Source: Opeltia flavorubescens (taxonomy: Eukaryota > Ascomycota > Lecanoromycetes > Teloschistales > Teloschistaceae). Taken from it: DNA of 64,000 bases. Location: positions 558,001-622,000 of the forward strand of contig KE546978.1 of assembly GCA_000442125.1 (NCBI GenBank), written 5' to 3'. Within the stretch, counting starts at the first letter, position 1; each line of letters starts with the position of its first letter. Made by a program: the position numbers and the translations under genes. The notes beneath the pieces were generated by a model that ran no database searches, was not told where the DNA came from, and saw only the letters and a list, made by a program, of their open reading frames with translations. Shown here in pieces: positions 36,951 to 50,759 of this stretch.

Positions 36951-39900
36951 TTATAGTAGCTAGTTATAGTATTTAAAATAGTATTATAAAGCTATATAGT
37001 AACGATTATATTAAAGATAACCGGACCGATTAGAAATTTTATAAAAGTAGTTCAACTATAAACTTATAATTAATATCTAAAACCCTAATTCTACCTATTA
37101 TATAATTATATAAGTTATTATCGAACTCTACTAGTTATAGTTTTAGCGGATTTAAACCTATTAATTTTAAAATACTAGTAATAGAGACGAAAGCCGTTAA
37201 TATATTCTATAGCGAAAATAATAGCCCTAATAAACGTATATACGTTAAAGAGGATCTAAAGCCGGAGTAGGCTCTACAATAATCTTAATAACCTACTTAA
37301 ATATAATAGCCGGTATAAGCGAATTAATATTAAGACCCGAATAGCTTTAAATTTACTACTAGTATAGTACCGCTAGTACCGAAGAAGAAAAGATAGAAGT
37401 ATATAGGTAAGCGAGCTGATCTAATACCCTTAATTAGATAAATAGATAATTTTAGATCTTTTAACGGACCGATTTTAATCCGCTAGGTATTAATAAATAA
37501 TAAAATTAATATATTGTTTATAGATTTAATAGTATAGTTATTAATAATATATTAGAAATTAAAGCGATTTTATACGAGGGTAATTAAAAAAAAAAAAAAG
37601 AAAAAAAAAAGCCGGAATAATAATCTAAATAAAAATAGATAAAATAATAAATATAAATATTAATATTTATATTTAATCTATTAAAATTATTAATAGGCTA
37701 GTAGTAAAATAAACGATAATTTTTATTTAATTAGCTATTATAGGGTATTTTATATTTAATATTCTTTTAATAGCTAGAATAAATATTTATATATATACTA
37801 AAATAGATATAAAAATAAATATCTTTTTAAATTCTATTTTACCTTTAATAAATAGAAACTAGTAATTAATAGTTTTAAAGTATAGTAATATTAGTTAAAA
37901 TACGTAGTATTAGTAATAATAATAATAATATATATAAAAGGTTTTTTAGTACGATAATTAATATAGAGAAAGTATTTTATATTTTATATACTATCCGAGT
38001 TAACGGTAAAAAGATTATCTTAAATAGATTATAAATTTAAACCGATTAGGGGTTAAATATAAATATAATTTTTATAATAATAGTTTAGCGTTTGAATTTA
38101 TAGATATATAATTTTTCTATTATTAGCTTCTACGGTTTATTAATATAAACGGCGGATTATAATAAGACTATCCTATAGTATTAAGTATAGATAAACGTTA
38201 GCATTAAAGGTTTATAGCGCTAAATATAATATTCTATTAGCTTTAATAGAACGCCTAGTTAAAAACGCTTTAGCTTATTATTAAAACTTTTATAGCTATA
38301 TTTTATTAACGTTTAGATTTATATTCGCGATCTATAATTTCTAATTAGTAATATAAATAATAAAGAAGCTATTAGACTAGTTATAAAGTTTAAATTTATA
38401 TTCTACCTAGATTATAATTAATTATTATATTCTAGAAATGTATTATTAATAATAATACCGAAGTTTACTAAAACTTTTAATAATAATAATAAAAATAAAT
38501 TATCGTTATTTAATAAATTATTAAAGGATAAATTATTAAATATTAAATAATAGGTTTTTTATTAAATCTATAATATAATATTATACTACCTAGATTAATA
38601 ATTAATCTCCTATTTATTAACGCCCTTTAAAATATTAATTTAATAATTAATTAATTTAATACCTCTATTAAATTAGTTAATATATTTAGGTTAAATTTTA
38701 ATAGCTTTTAAAAGTTTAAAAAACCTATAATATATTAGAAATAATATTTATTATCTATAAGGCGCTTTATTTATTATATAGTAGCTAAATATTTACTACC
38801 TAATAGACTAGAATTATAAATAGAAGTAATTAGTTTAAAACTAGAGCCGTTAATTTTAATTTTATAAAACCGCGTTAAAGTTTAAGAGTTATTATTTAAT
38901 TATCGCTATTTTAATAGAATCTATTTTATTAATTTATTTTATACGGATTTTATTATATATTATATATATTTAAAGATAAAGACTAGATTATTAAATTTTA
39001 AGTCATAATATTTAATATTTTATTATAAATAGTAGTTTTAGAAAATTATATAAGAAGGAATCGACAAAAAAAATTTATAAGTCGACGATTAATATTAATA
39101 CTAGACTATTAGAATAAAACGCGAGAGTAGTATTTATTAATAAGGTAGAAAATCTATAGCTAATAGATAAGTTATATCTAATATTTAACCTATCGAAAGT
39201 CGTTAAAAATCTACTAGCTATATAGATAAAACTATTATTAAAAATCTATAATATATTATTTAATTTATAATATAGATACCTATTCGCGGCTAATTTTAAA
39301 TATATTTATTATATTATTAGGTTATATTCTAATAATTAATATTATTTTATATTTATAATTTCTAAAAAAAGGATAATATTAATCTATAAAGATATAATAA
39401 AAATTAAAATCGGCGGGCTTTATATTAATTAAAAGAATATATACAGCGTTTAATTTAATACTTCTTTTAAAATTTAAACCATTACTATTTTATTTATAGA
39501 ACCTTATAGATAATCCGCTATTAATAATATATATTAATAACCTATTTAACGGCTTTACGGATTTCAACGCTTAGTTCTATTTTTTTAAGAAATACTTCCT
39601 ATTACGGATTAAATAGGTAAAATTTCGCTTATTATTTAAAGAATTAAAGCTATTTTATAACTAAATTATAATATTAAGTATTACCTATTATATTAGGGGT
39701 ATTATCCAGGTATTAAAGTAGTAAGTTTATAAAATTATAGAATAGTTTATTTTTATTAATATAATAGAAGTAAAAGCTTTTATAGAAATAGTAGATATTA
39801 TATAATAATAAGTAAAGAGTTTTATAAAACTAATACAACCCTTTAATTGATTAATAGGAAAGATTTTTATAAAAATAAAAAAAAGCTAAATAACTTTTGT

Positions 39901-40019
39901 TTAAGCTACTATAGATAAAATATATAACGAGAACTACTATATATAATATCGATATATTAGCAGTTATATTTTTTTATATAAATATTTTAGGACTTAGGAC
40001 TAGACTAGGTATTATATAA

Positions 40020-40400
40020 ATATAAATCCCGAAGAGGCCTTTACTAATAATAGATCTGGATAAACTTTTAATAGCTATTAAAGAATTTATATAATATAAT
40101 TCGTTTATATTCTCTATTATTTAATAAATATATTCTACTTATAAAAAGAAACTTTATATAACTATTAAATTTTATATTAAGTTCGAATATTTATATAAAT
40201 ATTTATTTAATACTATTATCGTTTATATAAATTATCGACTGTTTATTTATTTCCTTAAATTAAACTTATATAAAAGTATATATAGTTATTAGGTCGATAA
40301 ATTCTACCGTTTTAATATTATTATTAAGTATATTTTAAAGTTAAGGAATAAATATATAGACGGTTTATCGCGAATACTATTTCGATATAATAATTATAAT
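40020..40400 (+). pseudogene. Gypsy RNase H remnant
   Basis: The translation keeps an F-I-Q-Y-N-like strand and a K-K-K-L-Y run corresponding to the K-E-L helix. It also keeps a V-Y-I-N-Y-R strand (the T-D-H-like site) and an ending L-R-N-K-Y-I-D-G-L-S-R that is diagnostic for the A-D-x-L-S-R end of Gypsy RNase H. Fossil. Confidence 0.75.
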
Positions 40401-40779
40401 ATTAATATAGAAATTTAATAGCTAGTAGAGGCTTTAAGAAAATAAAATTATAATAGATATAAAAAAAAAAAGGAAGACTTTAATAAAATAATTAATAGTT
40501 TAGAATATAATAAATAAAAAAAAATACTTTAATTCGATATATTTAATAATATATTAATATTTAGTCTAAATATTTTATTATAATTTTTTAATATTTAATA
40601 ATAATTACCTCTATTAATATAAAAGCAGGCGTACTTAAAATTAATATAATTTAGAGATATTTATTAATATTTATTAACGGGTAAACTACTAGTTAATAAA
40701 AAAGCGATGGTATTTATTTTATAAAAAACGTTCGATTATTATATTAACCTAGGAGTAGAAGTTTTATAAATTTATAAAA

Positions 40780-41420
40780 ACTAAATAAATACACTCCTAC
40801 TATATATATTAGAATATAAAGTATTATTTATTATAAAACAAGTATATAACGATAGAGGATATTAAATAAGAATAATAATATTTATAAAGTTATAAAAGTT
40901 TATATATTAGCTGTAATAGATTATAAATATTAAGTACTATATTAGCGGGTATATTGAGTATATTAAATACGGTCTAGTTATATAATTTTAACCGTTATAT
41001 CCTATCTTTATTCTTAAACCGTTCTAGTTTATAGAAATAAATTAGATTAGTTTATTACTAATTACTATTTAAAAAAATAAATATATTTTATATATTATTT
41101 ATTACTTCTTGTAATTCTTAATTACTTATGTTTTACTAATAGATAATATTAAAGTCGTGATTTTTAGTTTAAAAGAAGCGTTTATAAATTATATAAAGTT
41201 AATAGTATTCTATTATAATAAAAATTTATATTTTAATAATAAAAAGTTACGTTATTATTTAAAGGGTGTTAGTATTATAATTAACTATAGCTTATTAGGC
41301 TTATATAAAAGTATTAGTATAGTTAAAATATCTACACGGCTGTTTAAGGACGTATTATAAAAAAATAATAATAAATAGGACGTTATTTTTCTACGGGTAA
41401 TATAAAATATAAACGCGCGA
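40780..41420 (+). pseudogene. Gypsy integrase remnant (includes a 67-codon open piece)
   Basis: The zinc-binding region near 40840-41000 keeps the V-Y-N-D-x-G-Y run and the I-S-G-Y-I-E-Y pair of the HHCC module. The core follows. The open piece at 41157-41360 reads S-L-K-E-A-F-I-N-Y and later S-I-I-I-N-Y-S-x-x-G and L-F-K-D-V-L, which is the second half of the integrase catalytic core in the expected place. It is a chance-open section of a fossil. Confidence 0.78.
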
Positions 41421-41900
41421 GTTATTATATATTTAGGTATATTTCTAGTTAGTATTCTAATAAAAATATTAGTAAGCTTTATTAAAGCCGATTTTAAATT
41501 AATAAAACCTCTTATTATATTATAGAATATATTCTTTATTATTAATCTTTTAATAGTTTATTTATATATATATTAAATAGCTATTTATATATACTTTTAA
41601 TACCGCGTTTAAATTTATAATATAATTAAAAACGTTTAGTATAAGAGAAAAAAATAAAAACGAAGCGATATAATATAAGAGTATAAAATAGGGTATTATT
41701 AATATTAAAAGACTTATATATACTATATTTAGAAAAGGTAATAAAGCTATTAGGGTATTAGTATAAGCTATTTTTAATTAATAGCTTTAGGGATTATAGG
41801 GTTTTATATAAAATACAGTAGTTTAATTATAGAAAAATTACAAGCGTCTTTTATAGTAATTATCTTAAATTTTTTATTTTATAAGCTAGATATTATATAT

Positions 41901-43216
41901 TAATATAAGACTTTTAAATACTTTTTTATTAAACTATTAGAAGAGCGAGGAATAAAAAATAATGTATATAAAATAGTTATTGCGCTTATTATAATTAAAG
42001 TTTTTATTAAATAGGTTTTATTATAAATATCTTTTTTATATTTTATATATTTTTTTATTATTTTTAAAATTTTACTTTATATTTTTAAACTTTACTTTAC
42101 TTTATTTAGTTAAAAAATTATTTTATTTAATATATTTTTATTTTATTCCTTTTTTTAAATTATTATTACTATAACCTATTTTCTTATAGTTTATATCTAA
42201 TTATATATTTTTTTCAATCTTTTAATAGTAATATATTTTAATTTATTTAGCTTTAAAAATAAAATACTGTTATTAAAGGATATATAGAATATAAATATAA
42301 AGGAAATATTTTTAAAAATTAAAATAACGAGTTTTTTAGTAATATAGAATATAAATAGGCCTTTTTGTTTAAAGCTGCTATAGAATTTTAATTAACTATT
42401 AAAAATAAAATTATTATTTTAAGCGATTTAAAGGAACTAAAAGTAATATTATAAATAAATTCGCTAATATAGTCGGAATTTAGCGATAGGTATAATTTAT
42501 TAGAAAAGTTTAATATAGAGTATCTATATAATTCGAGCGTTAAACCTATTTTTAATTTAAAGGAATATATTAATAAAATTATAAACTACTTTAAATAATT
42601 TAATTAATTACGATACGGGTATAATAATAGATTCGCTAGTATAGCTATTAATTACTTTTTTTTATTATTTATATAATTATAGATTAAACTATTAAATTCT
42701 TATAAATACTATTTTATAGCTTTTACTATTAAATTTATTATAATATTTATTTGAAAATTATATTTGTATTAATTAAACTACGAATTTTGAATTATTATCT
42801 TTTTATTTTACTACCGGTAGTATCGCTTTACTTATCTATTATAAATATTAATTTTTTTTTTAACTATTAAATATATTACTAAATTCTTTACTTTACTAAT
42901 TTTTTTATATCTTATATTACTAGCTTTAAAACTTTTTCTTTAATCAATATTTTGTATTTTATATTATAACTGAATATTAATAATATAATTAGCAATTTTT
43001 CAATTTATTTTAGCTTATTATTACTAGTAATATCAAGTTTTATAAATACTTAATATTTCTATACGTCTATTTATTAATTTAAAAATAAAAAAACAATTTT
43101 ATTATTTAATTAATTAGTATAAGTAATATTAAAATTGTAACTAATTTTTTATAATTTAAGTTAACGATTAATAGCTATAATATATCTAGTATTTTAAATC
43201 TAATAACCGATATTAT
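41901..43216. other. Decayed spacer
   Basis: A plus-strand coding-like run of about 60 codons occurs at 42390-42600 (D-L-K-E-L-K then S-E-F-S-D-R-Y-N-L-L) that I cannot assign. It may be the Gag of another element. No LTR recognised. Confidence 0.35.
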
Positions 43217-43405
43217 TGTACTTTGCGCAGTGCACTATATACAATAGCCTAGACCTATTGTAGTTAGCCTCGTGTATATATAAAATATACGGTATATAGA
43301 TAAATTAATCAAGCTTAATATATATATACTATATATTATATAGTTTAATCAGGGTATATAGTACTCTATTAGGCTATCTAGCCACCTATATATTATTACT
43401 ATAAT
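43217..43405 (+). repeat. 5' LTR of the 10.9-kb chromovirus
   Basis: Starts TGTACTTTGCGCAG and ends near ATTATTACTATAATA. Compared with the 3' copy I count 21 differences in about 189 positions, all transitions and in both directions, as expected if each copy was RIP-mutated separately. Confidence 0.85.
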
Positions 43406-43849
43406 ATATAGTAGTAATTATTATTATTAAAGATTAATTATAATTTTTAATCGATTAATTCTATCTAATTCTATTTTATTTATTATTCCGTTTTATTTAA
43501 TAGTATATTCTATCTAAACGACTTCTAGATATTTTATTCCGCCTATCTACTAGAATAACTAATTTATTTTAGGAAAATTAATATAGATTACTTTAACTAT
43601 ATAGTTTATACGGCCTATACCCTATATAATAGCTCTTATATTCTATATAGTAAATAAGAAGGCTATATCTTCTATTATACCTTTTACGGCTTTTCTATAA
43701 ATATTTACTTAAGTTATATAAATTTTATTATTATATATTTTCTTTTAAAACCTTTTTAAACCTTTAAATTTCTATTTTTATCTATATTTTAATCTATTTT
43801 ATCTATAAATAATATTAAATAAGATATACCAACCTAAAACCGCCGGCTA

Positions 43850-45050
43850 TTAAGCTTAAACCTTCTTAATTATTTAAACTTATTTTAAACTTTATTTACT
43901 AATTTAATTCTTTTATTAAATATATAAAACTAATTTCTCTACTAATTAATAAATCCTATCGCTTTTTAGTATAATATATTACTAATTATTAGGAATCTGT
44001 ATAGAACGTTTTATAGGGTAATCTATAGATTTAAAGAGGAAGATTAGCTTTATTTAATAAATTTAAACTTTTATCTTAAGCTACTACGTACTTTATAGCT
44101 TAAAAGTATAAACCTACTTTAAAAAGTACCCTAAAAGAATTTTAAAAGGAAACTTAGCTTTTATATAATTTAACTAAATTTAAGGCCTAGGTTAAATAAT
44201 TTTCTACAAATTTTATTAAAGAAGTAAGCCCTATTATAAATAAAGACCTAGCTATTTTATTATAGTAATAATAATTTATTTTAAATCTTTTTAGCTTTAA
44301 AGCCTTAATTCCGCCTTTAATAGAAAATTATCCTATTACTACTAGATTAAATTTAATTTATAGTATCTACAGCTTAAATTAACCGTTTATCTAAAACTTT
44401 ATTACCTAGTTATCTTACTTTTTACCTAAAAGTCGACTATAAATTACGGTTTAGGAATAATTTACCTAAGTACGTTAATAAAAAAAGCAGGCTTATTATT
44501 AAAATAAAGAAGTTTAAAAATATCGGCTTATCTAATAATAAGAAAAACGGCTTAAAGAATAACGTATTTAACGATAATATAAGAAATAAAAATAAGTCGA
44601 GGAATAGCTTACCTACTAAAGGCTATTTAAAGAGTAGCGTATCTAGTAATAATATAAGGAATAATATACCCGTAAGGAACAGCGTGCCTGTAAGGAATAG
44701 TATACCTATAAAAAACGGCGTGTTCAATAATAGCACGAAGAACAGCTTATCTAGTAGAACTAGTATAGAGTTCTTAAAGAACAGCGTACCTAGTACCGCC
44801 GCGAGAAATTTATACGTTTATATATTCTAAAAGAATAGCCTATATTACTAGTAAATATACCGGATAATACCTTAAGCTTAAAGTTTATATTAAAGTTTAT
44901 AGAGCAACTTCGCCTAATAATTAAATAGGAAGTTATTAGTATAGCTGGTTAGGGACTATCTAGTCCGCTAGGACTATAGAGATCTAAAGGCCCTAGAGGA
45001 TATAATATCGGTTTAGATACTAAATAGCCTATATAATTTAAAGCGTTAGA
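43850..45050 (+). pseudogene. Gag-like region with N-S-V-P repeats
   Basis: A plus-strand coding-like stretch, relatively open at 44420-44829. At 44545-44790 it carries 18- and 27-bp units such as AACAGCGTGCCTGTAAGG (44678-44695), reading N-S-V-P-V-R and N-S-V-P-S-type repeats. The units keep reading phase, and the segment is less RIP-altered than its surroundings. A location just after the 5' LTR argues for Gag or a Gag tail. The MITE interrupts sequence just downstream. Confidence 0.55.
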
Positions 45051-45109
45051 ATTAGAATTTCTATACTTAAATATACTAGATTCCTATAATATAGATAATA
45101 TTATTTCTA

Positions 45110-45276
45110 GGGTGGTCAGTCGGGTACCCGCCAAGGATTCGCCCAGAAAAATCTAACCTAAAATAGCTAGCAAATTACTAAAAGCCGTTAGCGTTAGCGC
45201 CAGACTAGCCTAATACAGCTAGAAAGTCGGTTCCGGGTTACGATTTTGACCCTATAACCCGAGAAATCGACCAGTC
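45110..45276 (-). mobile_element. 167-bp MITE, copy 2, inside the chromovirus
   Basis: Exact reverse-orientation partner of 9214-9380: 167 bp, flanked by TA (45108-45109 and 45277-45278), with one mismatch (GGGTGGTC versus GAGTGGTC at one end). It lies in RIP-saturated retroelement DNA yet is itself unmutated. It therefore inserted after the host element decayed, or was exempt because of its length. Confidence 0.9.
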
Positions 45277-46849
45277 TAATTATTTCTATTTATAATAAAA
45301 TAATTTTTTAAAATATTTATACTTTTATAAATTAAATAAAGGATTATATATATATTATTAATAAATTAATAGTAAAAATTAATTTATTTTTATATTTTTA
45401 AAAATACGCTATAATATAGTATTTTAAAAAGCTAGATAATATTAAAAAAAAAATATTTAAAGTTTTACTATTTTAAAACTTTATTAATAAATTTATTAAA
45501 AAATTTAAAATATCTACTTTTAAAGCTATAAGTAAATTATAATCTAAAAGCTATATAAAATAGAATATATATAATATAAAAGACTTATATAATTATATCT
45601 AAAATATTCTATAATTATTTATTACGGCTGGAATCAATTATTAATATATTAAATTAATTTAAGTTTAGTAATAAATAAATATAGAATTATATATATTTAT
45701 TAAAACTTTAAAAAGTTTAATTTTAGTATAAAATTTTATTAAAGAAATCGAGGTATAATAAAATATATAGTTAGTATTATAAAGTAGGGAATAGAAATAT
45801 TAGCGAGATAATTAATAATAGGATAAACGTTTTAATAGTTAGAATACTATTTTTAATAATTATTAACTTTAATAGCTAAAAAACTACAGTAATTATCTCC
45901 CCTATAATTAAGGATATAAATAGGGCGGATAGAGCTATAAATAAGATAGATAATATAAATAAAGCGGCTAGAATTATAAATAAATACTATATTACTCTAA
46001 TAACTATTTTATCTAGTAAATATAATAGTTTTTTCTTTTTACTTATCTTCCCTAGTATTAAATACCTAGTATCCTACTATTTTAAATAGAATAAAAAATT
46101 AATATTTTAAATCTTTTATGATTATAAATTATAGTATTATTAAATATAAATTATTTAGTAATTATAGCTTTACTAGTAGCTCTTTTATAAAATAATAATA
46201 ATAAAGGTGGATAAAATAATAAAATATAAAATAATTATTAAAAAAATAAAAACCTATAATTTAATAATAATAATAGTAATTATCTATTATAATAACCCTT
46301 TTAATCTATAATATAGCTTATAGTTTAGTCTATCTATTTCGCTACTTCTAATTTATAAGTCTAATTAATTTTATATCTAGACCTTTAAATATATTAGGAT
46401 AAAAAATAATCTAATCTATTTTACTAGGATATCTAATAAGAAGATTTTCTTAATAGCTACTAAGACTAACTTATAAAGAAGCCTAAGGAAGTATTAAATA
46501 AAGAAAACATAAGTAAAAATAAAGATAATACTTCTAGAAACCTATATTTTATTTATTATAATTTTATTTCTACGCTATTATATTATTAAATACTACCTAT
46601 TATAACTTTTAGTTATTTATTTTATAACAAAAATTTTAGCTCTAATAATAATTTATATAAATATCTAAAAGCTTATTAAAAAAATATAATATAAATTAAA
46701 AAGGATATAATATACTATTATATAGTAGTTATAAAATAGATAATTAAATTTAATACTCCGTTAGTACTTAAAATTAGATTAATATTTCGAATTTAATATT
46801 ATATAATTCTTATAATATATTTTATTCTAAAAAGTCCTTCGGCTATTAT

Positions 46850-47170
46850 TTATACTAATTTAGACGATATTATATTACTTATTAATCGGCGATTTCTAAA
46901 AATAAATTTACTAGAAAAATAGATTAAGAATATTACTATTTTTATTAGCGTTTAAAGTATTAATATAGTTAAATACTTAATAAATAAATATATAATTTTA
47001 GATATTTATATTAACGGTATAATTAATAAAATTAAAGTAACTATTTATATTTTACCGCGAGGTGTATATTATTAATAATTTTAAAGCTAATTTTTTTATA
47101 AAAGTAGATATATTTATATAAAAATATATAATATTTAACTTTAACGCCGGTATATTATATATAAAAAGCT
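46850..47170 (+). pseudogene. Gypsy aspartic protease remnant
   Basis: The translation keeps a T-N-L-D-x-x-I-x-L-I-N-R-R-F-L run, corresponding to the D-S/T-G active-site strand region. About 70 residues later comes N-F-K-A-N-x-F-I-K-V-D, the second conserved hairpin of retroviral-type proteases. The place between Gag and reverse transcriptase fits. Confidence 0.7.
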
Positions 47171-47799
47171 ATTAAAATTTAATAACCCCTATTAAAATAA
47201 CTTTAAAAGATAATATTAAAGTTTATAGAATAGTATATAATAAATATAAGGTATTCCTTCTATTAAAGTCTATTACAAAAATTATAATCGAATTTAAAAA
47301 TCTAGATTTTTTTTTAAACCGTAATTACTTTTTTAATCTAGAAATAAAAGGGGTATATATTTATATAGTCGATATTAAGATTCGATAGGTTATAATTAAG
47401 AATTTATTATTTATCTTTAGAATATTAGAATATTATATACTATTAAATAGGCTTATAAAATATAATATAAAAGGATATTTTCCTATAAGTATAGAAAATT
47501 ATATACTTATATATAATATTAATATTAAACTACCGGATAGCCTATATAAAGGATACGAGTATATATTACCTAATAGTATTACTATCTATAAAAGCGACGA
47601 AGATATTATTAAAATATTTAAGCTTATTAATAAATTTAGAAGTATTTAAAAACCTAAAAGGTTTATTATTAATATTTTAGAAGAAAATTAGATATATATT
47701 TCTTTAAATAATAATTAAAATTCTTATATAGCTTTAAAACTTGTTTATAAAATATATTCTATAAAAACTAAAGATCGCGAAATGATTAACGCGGAATTT

Positions 47800-48420
47800 A
47801 ATAAATTATATAAATAAAGCTATATAAAGTAGTTTAACTAGTTATACTATTTAGTTTTCCTATATTTATTATATAATATACCGTTTATAATAAATCTAAT
47901 AGAATATTTATATAAAAACTATATATAATAATTAATATTAAAGGTCTAAATAAGATTTTAATTATAAACTTATATTTAATTCCTTTATAAAATAATATTA
48001 TTAATACTATCCGAGGCTATATAAATCTTAGTATTATAAATAGTTTAGGATTCTTTTAATAGTTTAGAATCTAGCTATTAATTCGCTATAAATTTATTAT
48101 AATTAGTTATAAAAGACTAGAATACTTAAATATAGCCTGTATAAAATATAAAAAATCCTTACTACACGTCTAGCGCGTAATAGATTATTAGTTATAAGAT
48201 TTTAAAAGTTTTATTAAAGTATATATTAATAATATTATAGCTTTCTTCTATAATTTTAATAAATATATTTTATATTTTAAACTTTTATTTACTAGGCTTT
48301 AAGAGCTAAATATTATATTAAGTTTTAAAAAGATATTTTTTAACTATTTATCTATTATTTTATTTAGATAAAAAATTAATAGTTTTAGCCTATTAATTAT
48401 AAAAAAGAAGATTAAGGTTT
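47800..48420 (+). pseudogene. Gypsy reverse transcriptase remnant
   Basis: The Y-I-x-x-I-I-x-F-S polymerase box is recognisable near 48226-48255. The preceding palm strands include a run ending R-P-E-Y, and the following helix contains K-Y-I-L-Y-F-K-L-L. It precedes the integrase, so the element is Ty3/Gypsy. Confidence 0.78.
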
Positions 48421-49329
48421 TAAATTAAATTGATTTTTTAAAGAATTTATAAGCTTTAAAGTATTATTTTAATTTTACTAGTTATTTATATAATAAAATT
48501 CTTTATTATTTATAGACAGCGGAGCTACTTTTATATTTTAAAATAAAACTATTAGAAGACTTTTTATTAAATATTAGAAAAAAGTAAAAGTATTACACTA
48601 AAACTATACTAATTAAAAAAAACTTTTTATATTTTAACTCTTTTAATTTTTTATAAAAGTCTTTTAGTAGCCTAAATTTTTTTAGCTATTTTAATCCGAA
48701 TTATTAGCTATGTATTAATATAGATAGGTTTAAGTAGCGTGGCTCTAACGTTATAATTTACTATATTAAGGAAAAGAAAACCGATTTCTTTAAAAATAAT
48801 ATTTAACCGATTATATTTTTTTTAAAACTTCTATCCCTAGTTAAATTACGCTATTAATTAATAGAATTAGAAGTTATATAAATAATATAAATAGTATATA
48901 GAATATACTATATAATTAAAATATCTAAATTAAAGATTATAATTTTTCTAAACTATTTATCTAATATTATAATATTTTATTAAACTATTTTTAACTTCTT
49001 ATCTATAAATAAACTTAATCTTTATTTTATTTATACCTTATAGTACCTATTATAATTTAATATAAACGTTTAATATTATTTAAAAAAATAAAATATCGTT
49101 CTAGATATATTATTAAGATTTATAACAGCCTCCGCTATAAATTATAGCGAGACTCTAGATAAAAATATTTTAAACGAGGTATTTATATATTTTAATTATA
49201 TTATTAAATTAACCTTTAACTTTAAGTAAAAACTTAAGGAAGAATACTTAAAAGATAAAAAGTAGAAAAAGATACTAGAAGTTTTGAATATAAAGGATAG
49301 CTTATTTAATAATATTAAATTCCGCTTTA

Positions 49330-50460
49330 ATAAAGGANTAATTTATTATATTAATTATTAGGGTAGAAAATACTTTTATTTATTAAAGAAATTTAAAGTA
49401 ATAATTTTTAAATTTATTTATAACGATTAGAATTACTTAAACTTTATACAATTTTATACTTTAATAATAAATAACGTATATATATAACGCTTTATAAATA
49501 GGTTTAAGTTATATATAACCTATTACTATAAATATTAAAAGAATTAGATAACAAGATATAAGAATTTTAACCTTTTAAACTTTATTATTAAACTTTTTAT
49601 TTTATTTTATATGGTTATAGTTAATTTTATTTTAGTTTTATTATTATATAATAGATTTAATAATATTATATCTATTATTTATAAATTTTTTAAGAAAATT
49701 ATACTACTACTAGGAAAATCTACCTATTTTATTAAGGAATAGGCTTATATCCTACTAGATAGACTAGTAGACTAGAATATTTTAATAGTATTTATTTTCG
49801 ATTAAGACTATAGATTCCTTTTTATATTCTAGAAAGGAATATTTATTATTCTAAATACTAAATTTTTTATAAGTATAGCTTACTATTTTTAAATAAATAG
49901 TTAGTCTAAATATATAAATTAAACTATTAAAAGAGCGCTATACTATATATTATTTAACGACTCTACAGCCGATTAGGTTTAAAGATTATTATAATTCCGC
50001 GCTATATTAAATAATTTACTTAATATGATAATAGGTAAATTACTTAATAAAATTATCTATAGTTTTAAGCTAAAAGATATACTTATAATACTAGATCTAG
50101 CTAAATTAAATAAAACTAGTAACGATTTTTTTATTAAATAAAAGATTATTATAAAAAAAACGGAGTAAGTTATAAACTAGATAAATATAGTAGCTAAACG
50201 ACTTTATAATAAAAAATATTATTTAATTACTTTTAATATAGAATTAAAAGTTTATTTAAAATTTTATAAATTATATACTATTTTATTTATATCTAGTAAA
50301 AAGCTTTTAAATTAGCGTTATAGATTATAAATAATATTTAAACGAATTAAAAACCTTATTTATAAATTTAACTTCCTATAGAATTAAAAGATATATTATA
50401 TAGTATCGGTTATATAATTTAAGCTTATATTAAATATTTTTAATCTATTTAAGCGACTAG
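49330..50460 (+). pseudogene. Gypsy integrase remnant
   Basis: An HHCC-like region near 49340-49560 is followed by the catalytic core, with an F-D-Q/x-D-Y-R-F block near 49800 and a conserved helix containing E-R-A-L-like residues near 49930. A GPY-like C-terminal module near 50240-50400 precedes the chromodomain. One ambiguous base lies at 49338. Fossil. Confidence 0.75.
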
Positions 50461-50489
50461 TACCTTATTATTTACCGCTAGTAGAAGAA

Positions 50490-50690
50490 TTTAATAATAA
50501 ATAGTATAATTATAAAATTAAAAAATTTATTAGAAAATAGTAGTATAAGTATAATAAGAGAAAATTAATTATAAAATATTTTATCTAGTAAAAAAAGTAC
50601 GGTCTGGTATTTAATAGATAGTATAGAAAAAATCTTTTAGAAAATAATAGTAAGGAAATTAATAATTATAAAAGGGAATACGGTACTTTA
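50490..50690 (+). pseudogene. Chromodomain remnant of the 10.9-kb element
   Basis: The frame keeps the basic start (K-F-I-R-K), a K-L-I-I-K-Y-x-x-strand and a K-K-Y-G-L-V-F-N-R segment in the place of the W-K-G-Y aromatic cage. It closes with E-I-N-N-Y-K-R-E-Y-G-T. Position directly after integrase is as in chromoviruses. Confidence 0.68.
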
Positions 50691-50759
50691 CTAGTATATT
50701 ATATCTTATAAAATTAATTAAATAATTATAGTAAATTAAAATAAAGGCGAAGGCGTTTA

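Larger units (their letters stand above)
35569..41900 (+). mobile_element. Ty3/Gypsy fossil with Gag, RNase H and integrase
   Basis: A plus-strand element. A Gag-like region spans 35569-36950, RNase H is recognisable at about 40020-40400 and integrase at about 40780-41420, in Gypsy order. Protease and reverse transcriptase must lie between 37 and 40 kb but are too decayed to place; a Lys-rich purine run occurs at 37588-37613. Neither LTR was found, so both ends are approximate. Dozens of RIP breaks. The three longest ATG-started frames of the window all fall inside it and are remnants of its polyproteins, not genes. Confidence 0.72.

Noticed and set aside
41157-41360. A 67-codon open frame as a gene
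   Set aside because: Its translation matches the second half of a Gypsy integrase core in the correct position of the fossil, so it is a chance-open part of it.
9214-45276. One giant 36-kb transposon with 167-bp terminal inverted repeats
   Set aside because: Each 167-bp copy has its own TA flanks and its own inverted ends, and the second copy sits inside an LTR element whose two LTRs lie at 43217 and 53967, one inside and one outside the supposed giant unit.
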